Shown in pieces: positions 34,053 to 44,875 of a DNA stretch of 64,000 nucleotides. The stretch comes from Lyophyllum atratum (lineage: Eukaryota; Basidiomycota; Agaricomycetes; Agaricales; Lyophyllaceae). The DNA lies in contig JACGCN010000003.1 in the NCBI GenBank assembly GCA_014905825.1, positions 868,001 to 932,000 of the forward strand, read 5' to 3'. How positions within the stretch are numbered: the stretch's first letter is position 1; every line of letters starts with the position of its first letter. The translations under genes and the position numbers were made by a program. The notes beneath the pieces are model-generated. The model was not told the DNA's origin, ran no database searches, and saw only the letters and a list, made by a program, of their open reading frames with translations.

Positions 34053-34157
34053 GTCCGGATAAGAATTGCGGAATTTCGAGGCCGATCCAACAGGTCTGTC
34101 CGGATAAAAACTCGCGAAATTCGGTCGAAATCCTTGAGCACGGCGTCCGGATAAAAA
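34053..34157 (+). repeat. Left subterminal GTCCGGATAAAAA repeats (three copies)
   Basis: Copies begin at 34053 (with one substitution), 34098 and 34145, spaced 45 and 47 bases, inside the left end of the hAT-like element. Confidence 0.85.
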
Positions 34158-34772
34158 TCACCAGGTGCCAACCTCTGATTGCTGACCGGATCAATATTGG
34201 GCGAAATGAAGGGGCAGCACGAGGTTCGATCCTATGGTCCTGCGGAGGAAACCAGCAGGTTAACCAAGTACTTGAGCTACTATACTATCGCTACATATTT
34301 CACATTTGCCTTTAAACATAACCATGGCCGTATAGCAGAGCGTTAAGCAAATTTTCATGATTTGAAGGGGCCGGCTCGAGCTCTGATCAGCAACTCGCCA
34401 TTCTAATGGGCTCCTATTACCCATGTGAAGAAGCGCTTCGATTTCCTGCCTTCTGCGGCATTCCTTTGTGCGCTTTCTGAAGCCCCCGCTTCCCTTGAGC
34501 ATGGTTTAAATATATCAGAGACGGATTGGGGAGTCTTCAGGAAGTTGAATGAAGGCAAGGCGAGGGTGCTTGAGTAGTGCTTGAGGCTGTCAAGGTGCTT
34601 CTTAAGCGCGAAACTAAGGCTAAAAAGCAATAGGACATGTATCGACGTGCACAGTTGGTAGACAAATGTTCTAACTAGTCTTGACGCCTCGCTCGGACGT
34701 CCTGAGGGCTCCTGGACAATGGGCCGCGCAGCGGAGGAAATTTTTGGGAAAAAATGGATGCCTGATGTAGGG

Positions 34773-34851
34773 GTCCGGATAAAAATCCACCTTTTGGGAG
34801 GGCTGATTCGCCGTCCGGATAAAAACCTGGCCAAAAGTGTCCGGATAAAAA
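34773..34851 (+). repeat. Right subterminal GTCCGGATAAAAA repeats (three copies)
   Basis: Copies begin at 34773, 34813 and 34839, inside the right end. They have the same orientation as the left-hand set rather than inverted. Confidence 0.85.
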
Positions 34852-34914
34852 ACGCGGATTTTGGTTGATTTGGGATCAGACATTTTGGGTGGCTTTCGGG
34901 GGTCCTAGGGCAAA

Positions 34915-37900
34915 CGATAGAGTTCTTATAATACGCCTGCCCCGTTTGGGCGAGATTGCATCGGCGATGTGAATCGGGTTAATAAGTGCGGAGAACGAAA
35001 TAATATATGTGAGCGAAAGAGGTTGTGCACCCGCGCATCTCGGTGCCTCCCTGTCCCCGCAGACCCGCCCGACAGTCCTCCAGCCCTCTCTGGGCTCGTG
35101 TTCCGGTGGCGTCCACAGGGATGCTCTCTCTCCTCTCATTCCTGCCCCTGCCCAAGCCAGCCCAAGTCTGCGTCCATCTTTCTATCTGTCGTGATACCCG
35201 TCGCCTAGCCCAGGCTTCTTCTCTCCATCCCACCATTGTATTCTCTCACCGTGCGAAGTGCCACAAACCCAGTTATCCCCCCGCCCCCTTCGTTGCCAAC
35301 GCTCAATCCGTCCATCATGTGCCCGCTCTCCCTCCTCCTCATTCGTGATACTCGTATAGACTCTCCTCACCCGCGATACTCGTATAGGCTCTCCCCACCC
35401 AACGCACTGGCGGTCAATACGTGACTGTCATCCTGTCACCCCGCCAGAAAAGGCATCCATCAGCAGCAACCACGCCCAAATTCGGACTCCTTCTTTTTCT
35501 CTCATCTTCAGATCGGCTGCCCGACAATCCTTCCAGAATCTAGAACAAACGCTTTTGTGCCAATCTGCCATCCGTGGCTTTCTCCCTCGTCCTTGTCCTA
35601 GCCTGCTTCCTCACCCCCGTGGCATACATCTCCTCGCTCAGAAGCTTCCCCCCCACTACCACCATTGTCCATATACTACTACCTGTCCATCCTCTGTTTG
35701 ATCTGTCGTCGTCAACACTCTTCCTGTTGATCGTCAGACACCCTAAGAATGGCTTATACCCCAGATCTTTTCCATGGACCCTTCCTGGCGCCCAGATACC
35801 AAACTAAGAAACTAACAGCGCAGTAATTCCCTTGATCCCTGCTGTGCACTGAAATCATGTTCTCTACCGGCTCCCGCCGCTGCTGATTCCATAGCGATCT
35901 TTCTACCCTACTCCTATACCGCTGTTTAATTTTTTAGGGAGCATGCAAATTAAATTCCCTATTTGACTCGGGCCCCACTGAACGTTTTCCTGTACGACCA
36001 GCAAAACGGCGCGATGTGATCCATCCTATTTGACCGATCAAAACCTACCACATAAAACGTGGCCTCCCCTCTACGGTGTGGGGCCGAGTGGACTTGTCGT
36101 AACAATTCAGGCAACCTCAATGCTGTCCCCGTTTCGCTATAGAGCGCAATTGCTACACGAGTACACGACTGCCATCACTCGATGCAGCGTCCAGGCCCTC
36201 AGGTATAGTAACCTGTCACCCGCGGCCCATCTCACACAAAAATAAGCATGGGCGCCTCCTATACGAAACCGGACAGCGCACTTCCGCTACAAGGGGCCAG
36301 GTGGAAGCGAAGCCAGCCGGCGATAGTCTTGCGAGCGTTCTGATAAATACTTTGAGGCTAATGCTGACATGCTGACATACGAGGTGAGAACCATCAACTG
36401 CGTCATCGAATTCCACGGACGACATATGGCATCGAAGCGCGATGCAAGATGGAAATTTTGACACTTCCATCCACTCGGCCATCCTTGCACGCGGATTTCC
36501 GGAGAAGTGGGGAGTGCTGTGGCGTCTTCGTCTCCGGTTTTGTTGTATCACTATATACTGATATGTTGGTAGAAGGGAAGCAACTGATTGCTGTTGGGAA
36601 ACGAGCAAGGACCACGGGTAGGCTATTTAGTGCGTGGACAGTGACAGATTGTCGTGCTTCGGGACACCAAGTTACAGTTGCTGCTGGTGCTGATCTGGAT
36701 CTCATGTCACACCGGAGACTGGAATTGCCTGACGGAGGGGATATCTATCATTGATTGGGGTGCGAGCGTTCCCAGTGTGTTTACGGCATAGTAGGGAAAT
36801 GAGTGTTATTGGTATGATACGACTCGATACATGAATGCGAATCCCGCGATAGGAAGGCGCACTGTATCGATAGCGAGAATAGACTAGCAATAGCACAGTC
36901 CTAATTACCGCCCAATGCGACGCTCCACCTGCACGCCTACGTGGCCAGGCATGGAAACACACCTCATTCCGGGCACGACAATATGATCTGCCCGAAACTG
37001 AGCCTCGAGCAGCAGTGATCGGGCGGCGGCACTATCAGCGATCACCATGCAGGCGTGTCGTGATGCCGGCCATCTTCGAGTTTCGGGGTGCACGACGGAC
37101 ATATGCAGACGTCCACACCACCCCATAAGTCGCCTCGTACAGGGTCCCCTCCTCCGGGTGCCGGCGGCATGGCAGCTCCTGAAGTATGCCAAAAAAGATA
37201 TGTACCCTCGGGGAAGGAAGCATCGGTGCTGATAGTGCATCGCCGTCGTAAACCCCGAACAAGGCAGCACCCGGCATGGGCCCCTCCTCACAGGTGTAAG
37301 TACTCCCAGGTTCTTGCTGGCACATTAGCTTCCTGAGTACATCATGCCATAAGCTGCCGGCAGGAAAACCTTCGAACCCCCAGGTCAAAAGTATATGTTT
37401 CTGGCATCAGATCCAGAACCCGCCGGTGAGTGGAACCGCGAGAGTGTATCCGTGCGGGCGGTTGACTGATGATGCGACTGATGATGATGCATGATCCTCG
37501 ACCGTGGTCTTTGCAGCTTGGCGTGCTATTATTGAGACATTCACCCCACGCGGCGGAGGCTTCTTTTTTTCTTTCGATCGGGTTTCTGTGGTATTCCAGG
37601 CGGAGTGTACCATTGGTCGGCGGCGGCGGCGGCGTAGATATGGTTCTGGTTCTACAAGTTGACGTGATACTTGGACGTGGGCCCTGTATGTGTATGACTC
37701 GAGCCTGTTTCCACACCAGAGATGAGGATTTACGGAAGAGTCACTGGCACCGTGATCCAAGAGTGAGTCGTCCTAGCGTTCTGAGCATTGGAGGTACTTT
37801 ACCTGGATTGGGTGCGCTGTGTGGGTCAGTGGGAACCATCATGATGACTGAAGCAGCACGCATGGACTCACGGTTGACTTGGTTCTTGCTTCTTTCTTGT

Positions 37901-38633
37901 TGTCCGTGGGACAGACACAGAAACAGGCAGACACCAGTGGGACATATGTCGCGAAATTAGAACCTCTTCGGGTATCCCGTAACCTGGAATCAGACACACG
38001 TTCGCGGCAAGCGAAGGGAGGGAACCTGCACTTTTCACAACGATTATTGTACGCGGAGGATGACTCGTATACTCGTACCATGTCAAGATGACAGAAGAGC
38101 AACAGGCTGCAACAGGACAACGTGAGTGATTGATGGACTTGGACGCGCTTCGAGTCGGACGTCGGAGTCGTGGCGGATAAGCGAGAGGACGGATTGCCGG
38201 AGAGGGTTGCATCGAATAACGGCATATGCCATGGCCAGTCCCTGTACGAACGTCGATGTCGCAAAAAAAGAAATGAGCAGAACGAGAGGTTTCGACTGTG
38301 GAGTTCGTCGTGGATCGTCGCGGGACGCACCCGATTGAGAGGTAACCATTCAATTTGTAAATGAAGGTCATTACTTCCCGTAGTCTATGGACTTTCTGAT
38401 CGTTTTCTGTGGAGATGTTTTTTCTGGAGCATCCGCTGCCCTTTTAGGGTCTTTCGCATCAGAAAGGAACGATCGGTGATCGACTGGATATCACCGGACC
38501 CTCGGGCTTCTTCTGGGTCGCCGGCGCCTAGAGCACCAAGGGGCTCGGCCACGATTTTCTTCATTAGAAAGATCTTGTGGTAATTGCATTCCCTTAGTGT
38601 ACTTCAAGGGTCTATTCGTATCGTATACAAATC
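34915..38633. other. 3.7 kb stretch without a recognised gene
   Basis: The part 35000-35830 is strongly C/T-rich on the + strand, as in fungal promoters, yet no + strand gene follows. A minus-strand frame at about 36905-37390 (pieces GALFGVYDGDALSAPM and HIVVPGMRCVSMPGHVGVQV) looks slightly protein-like but needs a frame change and has no known motif. A small tandem repeat lies at 35344-35399. Confidence 0.4.
35344..35399 (+). repeat. Tandem repeat, two 28-base units
   Basis: Two adjacent units, 35344-35371 and 35372-35399, agree at 25 of 28 bases; core GATACTCGTATAG. A partial related piece (CGTGATACCCGT) lies near 35189. Confidence 0.8.
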
Positions 38634-39405
38634 TCATTGATCTTTCTTCTCAACCCGAGTAGCCTTCCTACGCTCTTCCTCTTCCAATTTACCTAGTGCC
38701 TTCACCTCCGCCCGCCGCGCATATTCTTGACCCGCCTGCGCGATGTAAGCAAGGATTCGAAAGCGTGGCACATTGCAGACGTACCTGCAAAACCAGGATA
38801 GCTCCTAGCAGAACCATGACTATCACGTTCCCTGCCGAGAGTACACGTATTGCCTGCACCCTGTCTTCCTCGGCGTCCTGGGTATTTTCCACAGCCTCCA
38901 GTGGTGTTACAATAGCTTGCAGGGCCGGTATCGTCACAGTGATGTAGACCGCGATGCTGAACACATATGCGCCTGTAATAGTAGATGCATCAGATACACC
39001 AGACAGCGGGGTATAGAGAAGACCAGACCTAGACACGAGCCGTCAAAAAACATCGCGCTATCATCCCATTTGTGCAGCTTCGATAATAGTCCAACAAGGC
39101 CCACTCCAATCATGCCGTGCAGAAGCGCCTTGCAACCGTCAGCACAACTCCGCGCTTTCGACAGCCACGAGGCATACCTTGATAGCTGGCGGGGCATTGA
39201 AGAAGGTGGCATAAAATTGGAATCCGTCAGAGACTACGTCGTTCGTCAGTTGGCCCCATAGTATCCGGTGGTCTATGTTGAAGCAGATGAACAAGACGCC
39301 TGGAAACCGCCAGCATGTCAGTCGGGCTCGGGCTAATGCTTTGCCATGTTACTAACCCAGGAAGAAAGAAACTGGAGCAAGAACCGCAGCTTGCTTGAAG
39401 CCCAT
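38634..39405 (-). CDS. SHR3: Shr3-family ER membrane chaperone
   Basis: ER membrane chaperone that helps amino-acid permeases fold and leave the ER. Read on the minus strand: MGFKQAAVLAPVSFFLG, intron, VLFICFNIDHRILWGQLTND, DGFQFYATFFNAPPAIK, ALLHGMIGVGLVGLLSKLHK, WDDSAMFFDGSCL, AYVFSIAVYITVTIPALQAI, VLSAGNVIVMVLLGAILVLQ, and a charged tail AGQEYARRAEVKALGKLEEE ending EKKDQ and TGA 38636-38634. Four hydrophobic segments with the family's MFFDG and FFNAPPAIK landmarks. About six exons and roughly 190 residues, a normal length. It lies downstream of the RhoGAP gene on the same strand. Confidence 0.9.
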
Positions 39406-39707
39406 GGTTCTGGCGGTGTGGTAGTTGATACCTGACACGCGTTACCCCGGTTGCTTGGCATTTCGAAATTTTTGATCATGACGCGTTCGGCTTGGCATAC
39501 CTTGTGGTGGCGATTTCGAAACATACATACAGACTAGTTGTATCGAGTGTACAGTGCAAGTACTATGACAAGGATCAAGCAGCGTGGAGATGAGATAGAG
39601 GGCATCCAAGGATGGTGGTACTGGTGGTATCAATGGTGGTATATAGGGTGCATCGTCCAAGGAGTAATAAAATAACGAATCAAGATAATACAAGTCAAGA
39701 AACCATC
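39406..39707. other. Spacer between RhoGAP 3' end and SHR3 start
   Basis: 302 bases with tandem (head-to-tail) arrangement of the neighbours; nothing specific seen. Confidence 0.45.
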
Positions 39708-42700
39708 TCATGACACAAAAGACGGTGTCGGAGGTGCGTCTGGTGGTCGCGACGGCGTTGAGGTCTGAGAGGGCCGAGGAGATGAAGGCAGCCCGATCAT
39801 CCTTGAATGGCGATTCCCTCGCTCTGACCCAGTCACATTCACATTCAGACCCCTCGTCGCAGCGGCATTCGAAGCCTTCGAGGGCTTCGTCCTGGAGGCG
39901 ACGGGTGTGTCGGGAGGCGTTATGCGGAAACCACTTCGCGTTGCGGAAGCCTGGCCAGATTCCGAGGATGACTCCAACGTAAAGTCCCCGTCAGTCGTCT
40001 CTGCCCCACTTTCATCTTGACCAGACAGATCATCTCCGTCGGAGGGAGCCTCATTCGCCGCTGCTACTGGTAATCCATCAGTTGCAATTCAGAATGCATC
40101 AAGAAAGAAGACAAGTGCACACCTTTGAGGGTGCGGCCGGTTAATCCGAGGAGCTGATCAGCTGCCGCGTCTGAGTAGTGCTTGCTGTTTCGCCGATCCA
40201 AATCCGATCCGTCACCTTCACCATTCTCCGTGTGGCTCGCAGAACCCTCTGTGTCAGCATCGACATTGAACACGCGGTTGAACTCCCCAAGCATCAAACT
40301 GAACACCCCAGCAGGAATGCCCAAAGTGGGGCTGAACACGATGCCCACGTTGCGCATGGTCATCTTGTTAACGTTTGAGTTCTGCACGACGAGGATCAGG
40401 TGCGCCGTAAGTGCGCGAAGTAGGCTGTAGTTGGCAAGCGGTAGCGCTGCGATCAACTGCGAAAGCTCTCTGATCCTCTCTTGCGCATCCACGAAATCTG
40501 CGAGAGCGGGGCTGGGTCAGTCACATTGGTACGAATAGTGCCGCGAGAACATACCAATTACAGCAAGGAACCTGAGATGGAGATCACGCGTCAGGATGCT
40601 GGCCGGCAGCTCACGCAAGAAGCTCTTCAACAGTCCAGCGATGGCATGCGGATCCCAATACTCGTCCGAAGCCAACAGATCCACATCGCCCTCTGTGATG
40701 GAGTTAGCTTACTTCACTGAAGACAGCTCCTGAGACTTACCCGCATTGAATCTATCCTTGAGACCCTTGATAACAGCAGAACTGCCACTCAGCCTGTATA
40801 TACCTTCTTCTTGATCTGCCTTCTTCGCTTCGAGGTATTGGATGGAGCGGAAAACGATCGCGGGAAGGTTGGCGATTTGTACGACATCGAGAGATTCCTC
40901 TAGCGCCACTCCGAAGACGGCTCGAGATACATAAGTGACGGGAGGTTGGGAGCTGCCGCCTTCGGAGAGAAAATTTAAGGGATAAGTCAGTGTCCACATC
41001 GAAGTTGAAGCAAAAACGCACCGTTCCCTTTGCTAAAGCCCCAGAATGATCGAGACTTGAGTCGTCGGTCAGCCGCTGAAGACTCAGATGCGGCAGGCGC
41101 ATCTTTTCCTCCGAATTTGAACCCCGACGGAATAGGGGCTCCGTTGAGGGGTCCAGATATTTTAACCTTGCTATTTGCTTCAGCCTTGTCAGGTGATCCT
41201 GCTCGGTCGATGGGCGATGCTACGGTGGGCGACGAAGCTACGGGGTTCAAAGTCGGATGGAATGACCTGTGCTTTTCGTGTGGATCTCGACTTCGGTGCC
41301 GTTCTGGAGAGACTTGACGATTGCTGCGCCCGGTAAGATCTGGATAGTGACCAAGCTCTGAGTTGGCCCGTTGGCCAGCGCCGACTAAGGACTCAGAGTG
41401 GGAATTCGAGATGACGGACAAGGGGGACGAATCGGGCAGGCTTGAAGGCATCCCTTGTCCGCGTTCCAATATCCGACGGGCAGCGGAATTTTGGGGGTCG
41501 ATGGGCGAATCGACATTCTTAGAAGGGCTAGACGATCGCGCATAATCTTCATCTCCCCAACCTGGGGGTGTGAAGAGTTTAGCGTTGCTTTGGTCGGGTG
41601 GTAGCAGTGAGATTGGCACTGCTGCAGCCTTGGCTACTGAGATATCATCCTTTGAAAACCCACGGGGAGGTCTACGAGTGGTTGGGCTCTCTGCGATCGA
41701 ACTGGTACTCGAACGGGGTTGACCGGGGGCAGGGACGCCGTTTTGGTAGACAGAAGTACCTGGGACAGGTGAAGGGCCATACTTGACGGGTTCCTCACTG
41801 TATGTTCCCGAAAAATATCGAACGAGGATCTCGACCCAGGCATCCCTGTCATCGTCGCTTTCCGCACAAAGTACGTGGCGAGGGTGATTACCCCCTGGTC
41901 CCTTCTTGGCTTCGACAATGAGGAAGGCGTGCCTATATTCCTTCTCCTCGTCCGTGCTAGGAGTCCGTTCACTTCGCTGCTGCCGTCCGATCTGAGCGCC
42001 AGTAATGAGAATAGAGCCTAAATGAGCTCCACCACGCTGTGTGAGAACATCCGGCTTGAGAATGCGCGAAGAACTAAAGAAATTAAACAAAACGTACACA
42101 GTCATAGTATTCCAAAACCGGCCCCTGCAGGACAAAGTATCGTGTTTTCCAACCTCCGAAGTTTTTCCCCCGCTTAGTCAAGTACCCCTCCTTATGACCG
42201 ACTTGCATGACTGGTTGTTTCGTTTCGCGGACGACGTCAGAGGTAAAGAAAGCAATTACTTCATTGTTTTCTTTCACGGGTAAGTTGATGAGCATTTGTA
42301 AGTAGCTCTCGAGCACAGCCTGCGAACAAAATGAGACAATATCAGAAAGGTCAAGCCAGTTAATAATAGAAATTATATTTCGGGAGATTGGGACGAAAGA
42401 TGGGAAACGAACGGACACGTACCTTTCTCTGGTCAACCTTCGCGGGCGCATGATCCTTCCACAGCTTCCCTTCAGGTAAGCTGGCAATCTTCTTGCCCAT
42501 GCCCTTGCCCACGGCGCTGCGTACCCGATGGTCCAGACTCAAAACATCAGAATACATCTTCTCGACTTTCCACCCCTCCTTCCCTTTCCCAGGGTCAACA
42601 AACACGATGAAAGACAGGACTTCCTTGCCCCGATCGTTTGGACGGACGAAGGAGTGGGAGACCGTGATGGTCGTGCGAGGGAGGTCATTTGGTAACAAAG

Positions 42701-44875
42701 GGAGCGCCCGGAAATTGGCTGGAACTGATTGTACCATGGGTTGCTGCGCCTGGTTTTGATCGATGCGCAGCGACTGCAAAGAGTGCTGAGGCGTTTGACC
42801 CTGACCTGGGGGAGAGTAAGGATTTTCCAAGGGGGAGATGTCATCGGTGCTTGGGAACGTAGAAGAAGAACCGGAACCCATCTGCTGCTGATAAACAGAT
42901 TCATGCGAGCCTTGGGCTGCAATCATTTGGGCTTGAGTCATCCCAGAGTGAGGCTGCAGAGATGCGTTGGCCGGAGGAAGAGGGAAAAGGTCCACAGCGA
43001 TACGAGGTTTTGGTTGCCTGCCATGAGCCTGAAGCTGCGGGGTATCGAGTTGTGGTACTGCCTGCATAGGCTGTCGCGGAGTGTCGTGGAGAGACATCTC
43101 ATCCGTAACCTCGTCCCCATCTGGAGCCGCTGATTCCTCGTCGTCTGCATTGTCGTCTTCGTCGTCGTCATCCTCATCATCATCTTCATTCATGTCCAAA
43201 AATTCGCTGGAGCCGCCGGGGCTATCGGCTTCGCGCAGGGCGGCCGCACTTGGTGGTGCTAGCCCACCAGGATTTTCAGGAATTTGAATTTGTGGTTGGT
43301 GCATTCGATATGACCCGCCTGCCTTGGCTGCAAAGCCATCCACTTTTGGACTTGGAACGGGAGAATCGGTCATGTTTGCGATATACTGCCGTGCCTCATC
43401 TGGAAGAGATATCCGGGAATCTCGTGACAGTGCCTGAGTATGACCTTCTGGAATTGTCGACAGCATGCCGTTTGGAGCTTGATTTGTAGCTGCCGGTGGA
43501 TTTGAAGGCGTGGAGGGAGTAGTCACGATCAGAGGGTACGACTGAGACTGAACGATTGGAGTAGTCGCGGTCCTTGGAGTAGACTGGTGGGGGTCAGAAG
43601 GAGGGCCACCGAATCCGGCTGGAGCGGTTTGAGGTGTCAGCCCTCCGTTATAAAGGTACTGCTGCGATGATGGGGTATATGGCGATGACGTGGGAGATGG
43701 CGATGTTGCGTAGTTGACGTTGCTAGTAGAACTCGACAGGTTACTGCTTGCAGCGGTACTGCTGCTCCTGCCACTGCTGATGCTATCAGCAAGACTGGAT
43801 TTGCGGGGATAAGTGGCTAGAGGTCGTGTGGAAGGTAAGTTCGTTGGGTCACCGTTGCTTGTGGAGGACGTGTCCTGGGGCGTAAAGGGCGGGGCGTGCT
43901 GAGTTGGCTGTCCAAAAGGATTCGTTTCTTGTGTGGCAGATATAGCGGACACAGGGACGGGTAGACTTTCAGCGCGAGGGGGGACGATCAAGGGGGTTGG
44001 GGAAGGCTTCGCAGGACGTATATTGGGTGTCGAGTTTGCAGATTGAATGTTGATGGATGAGGGGGCGGAGGCGGGGGGAGCTGGTAAGGGCAAAGTTTGT
44101 GATCGAGGCGCAAGGAAGTTCCCTGAGGTCGAATAACCCGCATTTGCTTGTAACGAGTGATCACGAGGGGAAAGAGGTTCGTGAGAGCGTGAGGAGTGAA
44201 GTTGTGGGTGATGCCCAGAACGGGGTGTTGCTGGGGCGGGGGGTAAAAGGTTAATCCCAATGTCAGCGGTTTTAAGCATACAAACGCACGTTGATCGTCA
44301 GAGTGATGTCGTGACATCGCCTGCCTAGGATCGCCATTGAACGAACCACTCTGCTCTGCGACAGCAGGCGCATGCTCCGAGAAACTAAGTTTCGTATTCT
44401 TGTCTACATCACTGGCTCTGTGTCGTCGATCCTCTCGCCCGCTGCCACCAGAGCCACTGAGCTTCGCCTTGTATGCATCACGCTCGGTCCGGACTCGCTC
44501 GAGCTCCTTCAGAATCTGGTTGTAACCAGCTCTTTGTTTCTCGATAAGTTTCCATAGCTGGGCATTCTGCGAAGAGAGGGTATTGCGGTCATTGACTGCT
44601 TGCTCGAGTGCGGCTAATTTCGGATCTTGGGCTCCTGCGTTTGATCTGAGAAGAGAAGCAGAAGTGAGGGGTCGATCCTTGTTTCCGGGTGGTGCTGAGC
44701 TCGATGATGTTGGTGCTGTTGAGAACGAAGCTGAGTGCGAAGCAGCAGCAGCAGAATGAGCTGGTGGACGTGTATGTGCTGGAGACGGGTTGGAAGATTG
44801 GGGGAAAGGCAGACGTTCGCTCCTGGAAGGAGTACCATATATGCTACTGGCGCCGTTGGCTGCACTGAGGGACAT
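39708..44875 (-). CDS. BEM3: RhoGAP with PX and PH domains, Bem3-like
   Basis: GTPase-activating protein for Cdc42/Rho proteins in polarity. Order: an N-terminal Ser/Pro-rich part with a short coiled coil (LWKLIEKQRAGYNQILKELE); a very long low-complexity part with an acidic run of E and D near 43140-43190; a PX domain (TTITVSHSFVRPNDRGKE ... SLDHRVRSAV, about 42500-42690, continued as ESYLQMLINLP); a PH domain (KEGYLTKRGKNFGGWKTRYF ... DDRDAWVEIL); another Ser/Pro linker; then RhoGAP (FGVALEESLDVVQ, the arginine finger in EGIYRLSGSS, LLKSFLRELPASIL, HLILVVQNSNVNKMTMRNVG). The Ser-rich tail ends PPTPSFVS, TGA at 39710-39708. The start is set at ATG 44875 (MSLSAANG); the frame is open further up, but codon 44905-44903 is GTG, so a missed upstream exon is possible. 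About nine exons. Confidence 0.9.

Larger units (their letters stand above)
34009..34914. mobile_element. hAT-like non-autonomous transposon with 8-bp target duplication
   Basis: The element proper is 34017-34906 (890 bases). Its ends are perfect 15-base inverted repeats: AGGACCCCCGAAAGC at 34017-34031 and the complement at 34892-34906. A further CTGATCCCA match inside makes an imperfect TIR of about 36 bases. The 8-base sequence AGGGCAAA flanks both ends (34009-34016 and 34907-34914), the target-duplication length of hAT elements. Six copies of GTCCGGATAA(AAA) lie near the ends, at 34053, 34098, 34145 and 34773, 34813, 34839, like subterminal transposase-binding repeats. There is no transposase frame. 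Confidence 0.88.

Noticed and set aside
33979..34194. N-terminal extension of the Ecl1-type protein upstream of 33978
   Set aside because: The open frame runs through the end of the hAT-like element, and the family start MDTNWCLTC fits the ATG at 33978.
36905..37720. Possible minus-strand gene
   Set aside because: The protein-like pieces need a frame change without a clear intron; no family recognised.
37469..37960. 163-codon plus-strand frame
   Set aside because: Overlaps equally long minus-strand frames, low-complexity composition, no domain.
43100..43200. GTC/ATC-rich trinucleotide run as a microsatellite
   Set aside because: It is explained as the coding sequence of the acidic Asp/Glu run in the Bem3-like protein.
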